From contig JANDJZ010000013.1 of the NCBI GenBank assembly GCA_027943245.1, forward strand, positions 62,001 through 126,000: a DNA stretch of 64,000 nucleotides. The letters run 5' to 3'. Source of the stretch: Acanthamoeba sp. SK_2022b. Its lineage: Eukaryota; Discosea; Longamoebia; Acanthamoebidae. Position numbers and translations under genes: made by a program. Below, piece after piece: positions 15,155 through 28,100 of this stretch. The notes below the pieces were generated by a model. That model was given only the letters and a program-made list of their open reading frames with translations, made no database searches and was not told the DNA's origin. The first letter of the stretch is position 1; each line of letters starts with the position of its first letter.

Positions 15155-18100
15155 ATGAAGATGAGCACCAAGGCAAAGAACAACATTGATGAGTTGCTGG
15201 CATCGTCGGCTCCTACCACGCCGCGAAAGATCACCTTCCACAAGGCCCGGCACGCCGAATCGCTCAACTCCTTCCGTTCGAAGTACACACCCATTAATGC
15301 ATCCTTTGGCAATGGAGGAGCCACGCCCACATCTCCAAAAGGCAACGCAACTGCATCGTCAAGCAATGATCTCGAGGAGGCTACCCTTCCAGTTCCGAAG
15401 AAGAGCCTCTACCCCAAGGAGAAAATCAATGAAATGCTGCAGTGGAGCAAACCGAGCGCGATTGGGGCGGGCCTGCACAACGTGGGCAACACCTGCTTCC
15501 TCAATTCCACTCTCCAATGCCTCACCTACTGCCCTCCTCTTGCCAATTACTTCCAATCACGGCAACACTCCAAGGCTTGTACGTTCATTTTCTATAGATT
15601 GCGATTCTCCTTCAAATCCATTGACAAATTACAACTCTTAACAATTTCTACTCTCTCTCTCTCTCTCTCTCTACATGATATAGGCCGAAAGGTGGGTTTC
15701 TGCGCGATGTGCGTGATGGAAAGGCATGTGGTAGCTGCTCTTAAGGCAACGGCTGGCGCCATCGTGCCAAAGGAGATCGTGTCTCAATTGCGGGGTAAGG
15801 CCAAACCTTTTTTTTTTGCTTTTTGCAAATTTGATTTGATTTTCAAGATTATCGGCCTTTTCGATTGTGGTGTCTGTACACGGCAGCTATCGTCAAGCAC
15901 TTCCGTCTGGGCAGACAGGAAGATGCCCAGGAGTTCCTGTGCTACCTGCTCAGCGGCATGCACAAGAGCAGTCTGCCACAAGGGTCCGTTCCTCCCCTAT
16001 GCGCGCAGTAGCTTCGCATGTGAGCGTTTGCGTAGTTGTTCAGCTCGACGAGGGACAAGCGGCTCATCCGCCAGCACTTTGGCTCCTCTTCACCCTTCAC
16101 AGCGAGAAGCTCGAGCCACGCGTCGAACAGACCTCAGTCGTGCATAGGATATTTGGCGGGTATCTTCAGAGCTCGGTACGGTCCCTGTCTGCGTCGCAGT
16201 GAAAGGATGCAAGCTCATAGACCACGCGGGTTTCATGAATGCGGTATTAGGTGGTGTGCGCAGCGTGTTCGTATGCGTCGAACACGTTCGACCCGTTCCT
16301 CGACCTGTCGCTCGAGGTCAAGCACTGCAGTTCCATCAACGACGCCCTCATCCACTTCACCAAGCCCGAGGTGTTGGATTCCTCCAACATGTACAAATGC
16401 GAGAAGTGCGTGCTCGCCTCGTCTCGTGCTCAAGCTCGGGTGGCTCCTCTCGGCTGACTGACTGACGGACTGACTGACACTCGATCCATGGCACAGATGC
16501 GCTAAGCGAAGCAGAGCCAAGAAGCAGCTCAGCATTCACGAGGCGCCCAACGTGCTCGCGATCCAGCTCAAGCGATTCTCCTACCGCTCGATGTTCGGAG
16601 GCAAGATAAGTAAGTTCATTTCCTACCCCGCCAAGCTCTCGCTCAAGCCGTTCATGAGCAAGAACCAGGTACGCCCGATGCCCTCCATAACCCCAAACAC
16701 ATACACACTCTTCGATAAGTCTCTCATGTCGCCATGTTTTCCTACAGGACGATTCCAATCCCTGCTACGACCTTTACGGCGTGCTCGTGCACAGCGGCTA
16801 CGACACGCGTGCTGGTCATTATTACTGCTACATCAAAAACTCCAATGGCATCTGGCACGAGATGAACGATTCTACTGTACGAATCCTGTTGTCTCGAGAA
16901 GCTTGGAAGTCAGATTTCTACAGATGTCTCACCAACTCTCGGCGTCGGCACAACCTCAGCGCCGACAAGTGAGCCAGGAGCAGGTGATGAAGCAGCAGGC
17001 CTACCTTCTCTTCTACGTGCGATCACCCGACTCCCTGCCGGCGCAGTACAACGGCAACGAGAGTAGCGAGAGCGATCAGGAAGCCAAGAGCAAGAAGCGA
17101 AAGCGACCGGTCGCCAACAAGCACGACTCGGAAGAAGAGGAGAATGATGGCGAGAGCAAGAAGCAGAACGCGAGGAGCCTGGTGTCGCCCAAGCAGGTGG
17201 CCAAGAAGGGCAAGATCTTGACCAACGCGGAGGAGGACCTCGGCGAAGCAGTGACCAGGAAGGACATCGTGAGCAAGAAGCGACGAATATCGACCGAGGC
17301 AGCCGGCGCCACACCCAACGGCAAGGACGCCACGTCGCCGCTGCAGCAGGCGAAGGCACTCACCGGCTTCATGGCCTTCAATCAAATGAAGTCCACCAAC
17401 GGTACCCCCAGCAAGAGCGAGGAGAAGCAGCAGGCGACGGCTACTGCCAGCCCCGGCCAGAAGAAGCAGCCCACCAACGTGTCGCCGGTGGCGAACGGCA
17501 ACGGGGACCACCGGCTTTCCCATAAGCAGCAGCAGCAGAAGAAGAAGGCTCCTCCTGCTGCGTCGCCGCAGGGCAAGGCGAAGGAGGCGCGCAAGGACGA
17601 CGCCGTGGAGCAGGATGAAGACGGTTTCGACTTTGCACGAATGAGCATCGACGACCTCTTCGCCCAGTTCGACGACGAGGGCAGGCAAAAGAGCGTCGCG
17701 GACAAGAAGCCCAAGAACGAGAAGCAGACGAAGCCGGTCGTGGCCTCGCCCGCAAAAACGAAGCCGGTCACAACCTCTCCTGCTAAGACCAAGTCCACGC
17801 CCGCCGCAGCCGTGGTTGAGGCACCGGCCAAGGCCGTCGAAGCCTCGCAGCTCGTCGTCGTCACTCAGTCAATCGTGGAGAGCCAGAGCCCAGCCACGAG
17901 TACGACTCCGCCTGCCGACGGGACGGGTAAGAAAAAGCGAAGGCGAAGGCGAGGCAAGAACGCCGCTAACGGCGAGGTGAATGGCGCCACGGCATCGCCG
18001 GTGAAGGATGCCTCCGTGGCCGTCGCTAACGGCAGCGCCGACGCTCACGCCCCAGCTAAGGTTTTGGAGGGCTCGACCAGCGATGGCACGTCGCTGAATA

Positions 18101-19089
18101 ACGCGGCCAAGAAGGCTGAGCCTGCGTCGGGGCAGAAGAGGAAGAGGGAGGAGCAGAAGGAGAGCGTGGTTGAGGAAGCGAAGAAGCATAAGCTCGAAGA
18201 CTCCGCCGCCACTCCATCTGCCAGCCCCGCGCCCGCTGTTGCCAACAAGGACAACAGCAATGCGAACGGCCACGCCAATGGCAAGGAGAAGGTAGTGGTC
18301 GGCAGCGGCAAGAACGATAAGGTGCTCTCCTTCGACGATCTTGTCTTTCGACGAGGCGGCAAGGGCAAAGATTTGGTGGATTCGTCGCCGCTCGGCAAGG
18401 GCAAGAAGACATCTGATGGCGCCAAGGAGTGGGAACAGTACCTCAAGCTCAACACCAAGGAGAACCAGCTCGAAACTAAGAACGGTACGTCGTTACCCTC
18501 CCCCCACCCTCTCACACCACTCAAGGTGGTCCGCTGTGCTAACAGTCCGGAACAGTTACGCACTGGGATGGTGTGAAGGGAATCGAGAGCAAGGTGGCCA
18601 AGCAGAAGCACCTCCTCCAGACCGCCCCCGAGCTGCAGCTCGAGAAGGTAGGCCCGTTCCCGGCCTTTCATGAGGAGGACAGACGTTGAGGTGGTGCTGA
18701 TGATGTCCTTTACGTGGCTCCTTTGTGCGGCCCAGCGCCAACGCGATGAGTGGGACGTGGAATACGACAGGGGCCGAACGAAGAAGATCAAGCAGAAGTC
18801 GTTCGCACCTCCTTCCAGCACTAACCCCTTCCAGTCTCTCCAGAACGCACACCGTGAACGCAAGGTTAGCAGCCTGAGCTTGATGCCGTCCTCTCTGCCT
18901 CGACTCTTTGTGCGTGCACACCTCACCGTGTTACGCCATCAACAGGAGGCGGAGAAGAACGGCGTAGTGATGGACGGTGGCGGCCGAGGCGGCGGACGAG
19001 GTCGTGGCGGCCGTGGTCCCATGGGCGGACGACGAGGCGGTAGAGGCGGGCGAGGAGGTCGCGGCGGTCGGGGAGGTCCTCGATCCTAG
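15155..19089 (+). CDS. ubiquitin-specific protease, USP36-like
   Basis: Eleven exons in phase (15155-15578, 15684-15794, 15887-15983, 16103-16175, 16251-16405, 16497-16668, 16748-16876, 16924-18484, 18556-18647, 18736-18864, 18946-19089) encode about 1028 residues. The acceptor at 16924 could instead be 16960, which removes 12 residues. The Cys box is GLHNVGNTCFLNSTLQCL, the QQD-type motif is GRQEDAQEFL, and the His box is HSGYDTRAGHYYCYI with MNDST supplying the third residue. Zinc-ribbon cysteines are in VVCAACSYA and KCEKCAKRS. These match USP36/42-type enzymes that remove ubiquitin from nucleolar proteins. The C-terminal half is Lys/Ala-rich. A late block (WDVEYDRGRTKKIKQK) also resembles the USP36 tail. 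The protein ends in an RGG-type glycine-arginine tract (about 18979-19080) expected to bind RNA. I infer nucleolar localisation. Confidence 0.9.
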
Positions 19090-19211
19090 ACGGGACGTCT
19101 TCAATTTTGTTCATCCCTTCATCAATTGAAGAAATCATTGTTATTTACAGGTGTGCATTAGATTTTTTGCTTGAATTTGTGTCTCATGGCACAAGATGGA
19201 AGCTGCACGGG

Positions 19212-19433
19212 CTACTGAGTGGGTCTTCCTTTCTCGAGGGCGAGGGCTTCGCGCATGGCCGAGGCGACATCCCTTGCGGCAGACGCCAGCTGGGTGGCAT
19301 CGCTCGCGCTACGCTGGTCGTGTTCCGCTTCGGCGGCTCGTATACCCTCTTCAGTTGCCCTCCGAATAGCTTCAAAATCAAAAACCACTGGCTTTGGGGC
19401 GCTCTCCTGCTGCTCTTCCATCTGATCTGCCAT
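19212..19433 (-). CDS. small acidic hypothetical protein
   Basis: A minus-strand frame of about 73 residues begins at ATGGCAGATC near 19433 and ends just inside the 3' flank of the USP36-like gene. It has a helical, Ala/Glu-rich composition (FDFEAIRRATEEGIRAAEAE). It may have upstream exons, but those would lie antisense to the first exon of the muramidase gene. I do not recognise it, and it could be a chance open frame. Confidence 0.35.
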   Translation of the reverse strand: MADQMEEQQESAPKPVVFDFEAIRRATEEGIRAAEAEHDQRSASDATQLASAARDVASAMREALALEKGRPTQ

Positions 19434-19495
19434 TTCTTCTTGGCAATTTTTCCGTTTCTTCACGCTCCCAGCCTTGGAATCCCTGTTTTTCGGTT

Positions 19496-21314
19496 ATGCA
19501 GTGCGGCATCGACCTTGTCGCTCTCCGGCCTTCCCTTCTTGGTGCGTGGGGCCTTCTCGCTGGAAGCAAGGGCACAAACTAAGGCATTGTGCACAGACGA
19601 CCTTGGACGTGTGGGTGTGGTCAGCCACCAAGCCTGCGCCACCCTCCACGGCCGCCCCTCGACCGACGTGGTTCCTTTCCCTTCCGTCCGCTTCTTTCTT
19701 TTTCCTTCGCTATTTTGCTCTGCTGGCCGGAAAAAATCACGTGCAACAAAAAACTGATGGTCAACAACTGGTGCCCAGGTGTTTGCGGCGTGCAGGGGGG
19801 CCAGAGGAAGCAAGGTCACGGCAGTGTTTGGGCCGCAACATGGCTACCACCAGTGCGAACAGGACAACATGGTCGAAACTCCAGATGAGCGCTACACCTT
19901 CTACGGCACCAAGCAAGAAGGAGAGGCCGAGGATGTGTCGGTCCCGCTCTACAGCCTGTACTCGGAGCGGCGCGAGCCCAGCCCCGAGCAGATGGACCAG
20001 GTCGACACTCTCGTGGTCGATCTTCCTGACATCGGTTGCCGGATCTACACGTTTATGCTCACGCTTGCCGCATGTCTACGCGCCGCGAACCGCTCCGGGT
20101 GCTCACAGCTCTTCTCCCACTCGGGGAGCAAACACATAAGTAAGCGGCTGACGCAGCTCTGATGCAGAAAGCGCGTGGTGGTGCTCGACCGTCCCAACCC
20201 ATTGGGTCTTTCGTGGCAAGGCGTCGACAAGAAGTGGCGCAGGGTCGAGGGCAACGTTCTCGACACCAAGTGGCACAGCTTCGTGGGCTGGTACCCCATC
20301 CCGCTCAGGTAGACGACTCTTCTCTTCGCCCCTCTCCCCATACATAACCCATTATCTAACGTACAGCCTTCGTTCAGGCATGGTCTCACACTGGGCGAGC
20401 TGGGCAACCTCTTTGTACGCATGGATGGCCTGGTGGCAGTGAACTATACGGTAGTGAAGGTCGAGGGCCTGCGGCGCAAGGACTCCCTGCGCACGATGCT
20501 GAGCGCGGGCTACGCCTCATCGTTCCCTTTCGCCTCGCCAAACATGCCCTCTTGGAACTCGGCGCTCTACTTCCCCGCCTTCGTCGTCCTCGAGGCCACG
20601 AACGTCAGGTATATACTGGCAAGCCTGCTTAGCCGAGGTTGGAGACTTTTATTGACGCGGCCGCGTCGCTGTGACCGGTCCAAGTGAGGGCAGGGGCACC
20701 ACCATTCCTTTCCAGTTGGTGGGTGCTCCCTATCTGAATGCGCAGGGGTGCATCGAGTACCTCAGGGAACGGCAGGCGCACAACAAGACCAGCGCGCATG
20801 GCTCCTTCAATGGTGTGGCTATGGCCGAGCATCACTTCCGCACAACGTTCAACAAGCACGCGGGCGCCATCAGCCGCGGTATCCGCTTCTCGCCCACATT
20901 CCAGCTGCCTCTTTTCAGCCGTCAGGCCAGTGATGGCGGTGCAGAGGAGGAGGAGGACGCCAACGTGTTCGCGCTTGGTATGCATTTCCTTCACTACGTG
21001 GTCAGTCGTCATCCTGACGCCTTCAAATGGCGCGACCCCAAGCAAGGATATGAGTACAACTTCGAGGTTTGTCACACTCTTCCCCCTCGTGGTAACCTCT
21101 CTACGCGAACTTGACGACATGCTGTGATCAGGACCCGCCGCTATTGCTGATCCTTGGACACGAGAGGTGGTGGAGCCTGTTTGAGGGTCTTCGCACGGGA
21201 GGCAGGAAGAGCGACGGCGGGAGCGAACGCGAGCTTGATACCTGTCTTCAGTGGGCCTACGACGAGGCCCAGCATTTTGCTGACGATTGCACACATGCCC
21301 ACCTCTATCAGTAA
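19496..21314 (+). CDS. DUF1343 / NamZ-type exo-beta-N-acetylmuramidase
   Basis: Seven exons, 19496-19541, 19597-19670, 19779-20098, 20168-20308, 20378-20608, 20685-21066 and 21132-21314, fuse in phase to 458 residues. The family signature is complete: an opening GIDLVALRPSLL, then LGRVGVVSHQACATLHGR, VTAVFGPQHGY, TLVVDLPDIGCRIYTFM, VVVLDRPNPLG, YPIPLRHGLTLGELG, SPNMPSWNSALYFPA and, at residue 271, SEGRGTTIPFQLVGAP. Bacterial NamZ enzymes release N-acetylmuramic acid from the ends of peptidoglycan fragments. A role in digesting bacterial wall material fits a bacterivorous amoeba, but the predicted protein starts MQCGID with no signal peptide, so it may act in the cytosol. The family is mainly bacterial. 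Six introns show that the gene is settled in a eukaryotic genome. Confidence 0.88.
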
Positions 21315-23680
21315 CAAGGGCCATCCATGACTGAGCGAACGCGAATGTGTATAAGCTGGTTTTTCTCTTCTCTCCCAGCAGAACGTTCGTGCCTGTTCCA
21401 CTGAACCGGAGATCTTCCTGTATCAACATGGCAGCAGCATGTCTCAGGTATAAAGAGCATCATCATTATCTCTCTTAATGGCAGACACTCCTTGTGCTTG
21501 GATTGCAGCATCTCTATTGAGGAGGTTGTGGTCGGCAGGTTGAGGAGAGGCATTGTTGTTGGCGCTGACTGGTCTGCGTGCAAGGGCTATGTCTGATAGT
21601 TGTAGGGTTGGGGAGCCATGGTCCAGATGTCCCTTCTTGACCCTCCATGACCCCTCTGCCAACCCATCCACCAGGGCCTCCTCACCAAACCCACAGCAAT
21701 CACGCCCCTAACTGGCCACTCCCATTACACTGGCCATGGGAGTGACCATGGTAGATGTTGAGGAGGGTAGGAAGGTGAGGAGGCTGACTTGCTGAAGTGC
21801 ATTTTTGGCAATTCCAGGTGGCCCAGCAGGGATGTGGGAGGTCCTGTGGGGCAGGAGGGGAAGTAGTGGGGTTATACCAGTCTTTGCAGTGAAGAGGTCC
21901 TTATAGAATTTGTGGAGTACCAGGTACTCCTTTGTTTTGAGGTGACAAGTACCCTGTTTGTGGAGGCTGAGATGGAGGAGAGGGAGGCATAGGCATGAAA
22001 TGTAGTCTGCACTGAGAGTAGGGTGGATCCTCTGGCTTGTTGCCCTTACTTATTCATTATTCATGCATGAGAGTGGGCCTGGAAATTTGTAGCACAGGCC
22101 AGCATGGTACTTGCAATGTTTGTAAGGGACCACGCACATGCTTGATCTGATTTTCTTTACCTTGCCCAAATACCAACAACTGTTCGCCCCAAATATAATC
22201 CACTTGGATCTCCTTGCCCATCATGTGTTGTAGTGTGCACTCCACTGGCACAGGACTGTACATTAGGCTCTCACCCTTGCACACATACACCAAACTATAT
22301 GGTGACTTCATGCTAATCAGAGCTTTAACAATCGCTGAGTGTGATTAATTTGATTCCTCATTCCACAAAAACACCAGTCATTTTTGACCTCATTTGATAA
22401 TAGAGGGGGTTTGTAGAGGAACAGCTTTGTGCCTACATGGAGGCCTATCAAGAAGCTCACACTGCCCAGTGCCGCCTGCTGGACAAGAAAACACTCTGGT
22501 CCCAAAACAAGGACATGTGCCTTGGCCAAACATCGTGATGAAAGCAGCCACTTCAAAGTCATGCAAACAGAAATTCAGGAATCTGTGGCTGAGTGCTACC
22601 AGGGATCCCTATGGGAAGTGTATGAAGTGACTCATACACAGAAGCCAAGGAGAGCAGCAAATCCAAGAGAGTGGCAGAGGAGGCCTTCTCCACCGCTGCA
22701 TGGAAGCAGAGGAGGCAGCAACACTGGCCAATTCTACAACCCCTTCTTCTAAGTGCAACATCTTCTCATGCTAGCTCTGTACTTGCTCCTTCATTTACCT
22801 TGCTTCTCCAAGTTTTGGTCTTACCTTTTTCTCCATTCAGGGCACAACTGGTGTTTTGTTTATGTTGTTTCTTATGCTGCAGTAATTCTTTTATTCAAAA
22901 CACCTTCATATCAACTTTTGGTCCAATAAAATGGTGCTGAGTTGTAACATGTACAGGCATGTCAACACAATTGTTATTATTTCTGAACACTGTGTTTAAC
23001 CCAATATTATTGCAACCCCACCACAACATCATCACCACATTACCACCACAACATCACCACAACATCACCACACCACCACAACAACACCACACCACCACCA
23101 CAATACCACGATATCACCACCACAATACCACCACCAGCACTACATACAACCACCACACCACCATCACCACAAGAGCACCACACAGCACCACACCATCACC
23201 ACACCATTACCACAACATCACTGCCACAACATCACAACATCACCACAACACCACTGCAACGCCAGTGGTGGCTAGGTGGCAGCCAGCTGGGCAGCTAGGC
23301 AGCAGCCAGTTTGCGCCCACACTGCAGCCAGGTGGTAGCCAGTGAGTGACTGTCAGTGTACAGAATTTGAAGCTTTTCTTTGAGGCCTTGTACATATTCC
23401 AGTGTGTTTTTTCATCCATTTGTAGTGAACATTTTCAAAAGAATATTTAGGAAGTTCTGATAAACCTAGAAGTGACCCACAACAACGTCTAGATCAGCAA
23501 AAGAGATCCCCTCAATTGAAGCATTCAAGCAGGAAAAGGGGCTCTGGCTTATGGATATCCTTGGAGTACCAAGTGTTGAGCCCTTGATGCAGTTTTTCTT
23601 TGTTTTTTCTTTTGAGCTGGACCGGTTATAAATATGATTATGGGAAAAGGACCAGCAAATCGTGCAACGCCCAGCTGAAG
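21315..23680. other. lower-GC gene-poor island
   Basis: Base composition falls clearly below that of the flanking exons. The open frames are short, for example a minus-strand frame at 22057-22311 and plus-strand frames near 22390-22750 that are broken by stops. None has a family signature I recognise. The look is that of decayed mobile DNA, but I see no terminal repeats or transposase motif here. Confidence 0.5.
23000..23260 (+). repeat. degenerate ACC/CAC-rich simple repeat
   Basis: About 260 bases consist almost entirely of CACCACAACATCACC-like units of variable length. The strand is nearly free of G. The His/Thr-rich open frame through it is a by-product of the repeat. Confidence 0.85.
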
Positions 23681-23806
23681 ATGAGCGAAGGCATCTGGAA
23701 TTGGTATTTCTTGGCCTTCCTTGCAGTGTGCCTGAGCTTGTACTGGCTACTCTCGCCGGGATACCGACCTGCGCGTGTCCAGCCCCTTCGACGAAACGAC
23801 GCCTAA
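23681..23806 (+). CDS. small single-helix membrane protein, possibly frame-broken
   Basis: The ATG at 23681 opens a 41-residue frame with one hydrophobic helix (WYFLAFLAVCLSLYWLL) followed by SPGYRPARVQPLRR and a stop. A different frame from about 23765 to 23940 is also open, has a natural Ser/Thr/Pro-rich composition (SPFDETTPNQVEKN) and ends KWDEFM at a TAA. Either a very short intron or a one-base shift would join the helix to this tail, giving about 75 residues. It is not similar to anything I know. Its end lies close to the end of the convergent PARP gene. Confidence 0.4.
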   Translation: MSEGIWNWYFLAFLAVCLSLYWLLSPGYRPARVQPLRRNDA

Positions 23807-23951
23807 CCAAGTGGAGAAAAACACGACAGCGGCATTCCCTTCCATTTCGACTCTTGGCCCTCGTCAGCCCACCTCTGCCAGAGACGCGTCTCTTTCGGCG
23901 GCCAAATCGACTCCGTTGAAATGGGATGAATTTATGTAATTAAAAAAGTGC

Positions 23952-24371
23952 TCATCCTCGGCGCACTTTGAGGACATAGCGGATGCGGACTTGGCCTTCG
24001 TTGTAGACGATGTGCTCGTTGTAGGACAGCCTCCTCCTCCCCGCGTCCTCCTCCTGCTCTACGCTCACTGTCTCCCGCCCCAACGGGATCTTTACGCCCT
24101 CATCCCTTTGGTGCCCAAGGTCAGCGTCGTGTGCTGTGTAGGCTCAAACATGTTTTTGAGGCGTCCGTACGTGTAGATAGAGGCGGGAGGTGAAGGAACG
24201 GTACGGCCACAGCCGAGGGTGGAGTGCCTGCCGCGCGGGAGCACTTCGATGTAGGTGGCGTCGTAGCAGCGGTACTGGTTGCCCAGGGCCACCTCGCACA
24301 GCAGGAACACGCCCACCTCGCCTGTGCCCAGATTACAGTACCCCGCACTGCACGACACATATATACACACA

Positions 24372-24407
<36 letters not shown>

Positions 24408-25058
24408 GTGGTAAGTTTCCATGACCCAGGCCATCAGAGCAGAGATGCGATCGCGTACCTCTTCTCAGCCACGTCGGCAAAATAGACTGGTCAGAATGGG
24501 AGAAGTTGTGGGTGAGAACTCTCCAAGTGGGTTGAGCACTCAAACCGCGGGAGAGGCGGCCACGTACTTCCTTTGCCGAACATGTAGCCGCAGTGGGGAG
24601 CCTCGGGCGGCGCAATGCGCAGGCCCTGGCGCAGGATGCCCATCTGGCGTGGCGGACCGATGTAGTGCCGCGCGCAACGGAGAAAAGAGTTATCAGACAG
24701 TTGAAGCATGTCGTGGGGGCAAGAGGGCGTACGGTGTTGGCGAGACGTGTGCCGTGCGCAAGGAGCATGCGGTTGGGAAGATGGGAGAACGGACGGAACC
24801 GCATAGCCTCACCCTCGCGCTCGACTGCGAAGGCATCAAGAACGGTGAGGCCCGACGTGCCCATGAACTCATTCACCACGAGCCACTCGTCGGAGCTCTT
24901 GTCTACGGGCGTCAGCTGCGTGTGGAGCGCAGCGTAGAGCTTCTCCAGGATGTGGCCCTCGCTTGCGAGGCCCTTCTCCGCCTCCGCCTCAGACAGGATC
25001 TGAACGCCAAGATCGATATCGGCCAACGACTGCAGACAAACATGGTATGTAGGGGGAG

Positions 25059-25117
<59 letters not shown>

Positions 25118-28100
25118 TTGAGCGCAAATGACGAGATGACCTACAAGGGGGAAATACTTCAAGAATGCGCATCTGCTCGGCCACCTGAGAGGTCTGGGAG
25201 ATAACGTCGGGCAGCCTGCGACCAAAGTTGTAGGGAATGATGCTGTAGTACTTGTTCGAGAGCTCGACCAAAGCGCTCCTGTATAGCACGAAATCGACAA
25301 CTGGTGAGTCTGCTAAACGAAAAGGACAACACGACGGCAGGAACCTGAAGCGCGGAGGTACGGCCTGGCCCTTGCTGTTCTTCTTCTCCATGAAGGTGAT
25401 GATGCCGGAGATGAGCTTCAGAAGCTTGAACCCGTTGCGGATCTGGCCGCCAGAGAGTGACCCCAAGCCTAAGCCCGACAGACAGGAGGCAGAGGTCAGC
25501 AGTTGGAGATGGAGAGACGGCCCATGTGAGGAGAGAGCATGAGGCGTAGAACTGAGCAGTTACCAGCAGTGCGGAGCCCGTAGGCGGCGTAGGTGTGCAT
25601 GAACTCCTTGCGGTTGCTGATGAGGTGAAGAAGCGACTGCACTGACGCAGGGAGGCTGCACTTGGGATCCACGCCCCTTTCATCATCTTCGTCGACGCTG
25701 TTTGGCTCGTCGTCCTCGATCTCGTGCGTGGCTGGGATGTAAAAATAGCGATCGTGAGCCTGCTGGAAGTTGGCTCGCTCATCCCAGTTGTTCTGTTCAG
25801 AACACCAGCGTGAGAGACTGAACTAGACAAACGTATTCGTGCGAGGTCTGGTCGTCTTACCTTGGTCTTGTCGCGGAATTTTTGTTCGAAAGCCTTGACG
25901 GCCTCTGCTTTGGTTTCGTAAGTCTGGAACTGCGATTCGAAGCTGTATGAACCCACTCGCGCCCAACGGGTCCTACACATGGCACACGTCAGCTCATGTA
26001 GATGCATGCCACGTATGTCATGCGCATCGTATACACACAGCATACCAGAGGTAGAAGAGGTCGGGCCGCGTGCGGTTACCAAAGGCCTGGATGATGTAGT
26101 ATTTGTTGTGGCCATAGGTGCCATACGAGATGTCGCACAGGTTGAGCTTGGCGTCATACAGATAGCCTTCGTCCGCGTCGAGCTGGCTCTCCTCGCGCTC
26201 GCTCTCGCCGTCCTCCGACTCCTGCTGAGCCGCGGCGGAGCCCCACAGGAGGTAGACGCGGCTGGCTTCCGTGCGGTACCGCCTCTTGAACTCTTCGTCC
26301 ACGAACTGCTGCGCCAGCTTGATGGTCCATTTCTTGGGCGGCGGGAATGGAATCTGCTCGATGTCGTCACCAATCTCTGCAATAATGCAGCAATAAAATA
26401 ATATCACAAAACAGGAAAAAAGCAAAAGCAAAAACAAAAAAATGGTCAGTACACCGCCGAGATATGCAGGTCGTTTGTTTGGCGGTGCGAACCAATCTCG
26501 GGCTCTTCAATGACCTCCTCTTCTCCCTCTTCTGTCTTCACGTCTTCGGTGTCGCCGTTGGCTACCTTGGCCTTCTTGGCGGCCACGGCCTCAGCGTCGC
26601 CTTCGTCTTCGTTCTCGTTGGCCTTGTCCTTCTGCTTCTCCTCGCTCTTGCGCTTCTTCTTCAGTGCGGCGAGCTCCTCGGGCGAGAGGCTAGAGAACGA
26701 GAGCTGCTTCGTATTCTGGAGCACATCGCGTGGAATCGTATCGCGCTGCTTTGCATCGCTGGTGATGTGAAGCACGACCAGCTGCCTGAGCTCTTCCAGC
26801 GGCTGTCGCCGGTCCGTGTAGAGCTGCAGGCCCTCGTTAAGAAGCTCAAGTAGGCCCACCAACTGCGCTGCAATTGTCTCTGCGGCCTCGCCTTCGCGCG
26901 CCTTAAACTCGGGGAACAGGTCCATGAGCTGGCCGGAGGCACGCGGAGTGCCGGCATTCACGAACTCGTAGAGGGCGACGGCCGCGAGCGGTTTGCACAG
27001 GGCAAGGAGACGCTCGCCACTGGCGTTGACCGAGTGGGGGTCGGCGCCCTTGGCGAGCAGGGACCGCATGATCTCGTGGGCGTTGTTCCTGGCGGCGACG
27101 AACACTGCAGTTTCGCCGCGCTCGCACTACCGCCAGCCAAGTCATCACGGTCAATCATGATAAGCACATGACTCACTCCCAGTGCTCCTCATTGTAGGAG
27201 GGAATGAGTTATTGGTGGGAGGCGTGTGGGGTACCGCGATGTTCGGCGAGGCGCCACGATCGAGCAATACCTGCACACACTTGTCCGCCGACGTCTTCAC
27301 GGCGTAGAACAGGGCTGTATGGAGGCACATGAGGTGAGAGCCCAACTAATGGGAGCTTGCATGCACCACGGAGGCCTACCGGTATTGCCCTTGGCGTCCT
27401 TGGCGTCTATGTCTACGCCCTCAATTTCGAGGAGAACGCTCAGCAGCTTGTCGTTCCTGTACGACGCAAACGAGTGGGTGTGGGTGGCTCGAATGAGCGC
27501 GGTCTGCTGGCCGCTCCCGTTGCGTGCGTTGATGATCTTCGCCAGCCGCTTCCGGTTCTGGGCGTCGAGCTCCGCCTCCTTGTTCTTCCGTTCCGTCTTA
27601 TCGCCCTCTGTCTCGTCCATCGCCTCGGCTTCCCCGGCAGTCGAGGGGCCCGCGGCGGTCTTGTCCCCAATGACCGCGGTCACCACCTGCGTCAGGTTCT
27701 TCCTCGCCGCAATATGAAGGAGCGTCTCGCCATCTTGATCATCGTACGCGTTGATCGTCAGCGACCAATGGCGACCAAGCCACAAAAGAGGAGCTGGCGC
27801 AAACCTTTGCCAGGCACGGTGAAGTCGAATCCCTTCTGGATGAGATAGCGGAGCACGTGTGGATGGTTGGCCTCGGCGGCGAGCAGCGTGGGCAGCCTGG
27901 CGTTGCTGCTGGGATCGGGGACGAGGCCCGCGGCGTCGGCAGGCAGCAGCTCAATCAGGCGGTCGATCAGCTCCTGCCACCACTCGCGGTACCGTTCATC
28001 GTCATTTGACACCTTGAGACCGCTGACGACGCCGACCAGTGCGTTCACGTTGAGCTTCTTGAGCTCTGTCCGTCTCTCCTGTTTCATGAGCCGCCGACAA

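Noticed and set aside
19460..19819. Upstream minus-strand exons for the small acidic protein
   Set aside because: They would be antisense to the first exons of the muramidase gene, and no phase-consistent splice of normal intron length was found.
22959..23345. His/Thr-rich open frame over the ACC repeats
   Set aside because: The composition comes entirely from the simple repeat. There is no splice or start context.
24361..25116. Open frames with Val-Cys or His-Thr runs at the TG/CA tracts (also at 28.7, 39.4, 49.2 and 60.6 kb)
   Set aside because: They are translations of microsatellites inside introns.
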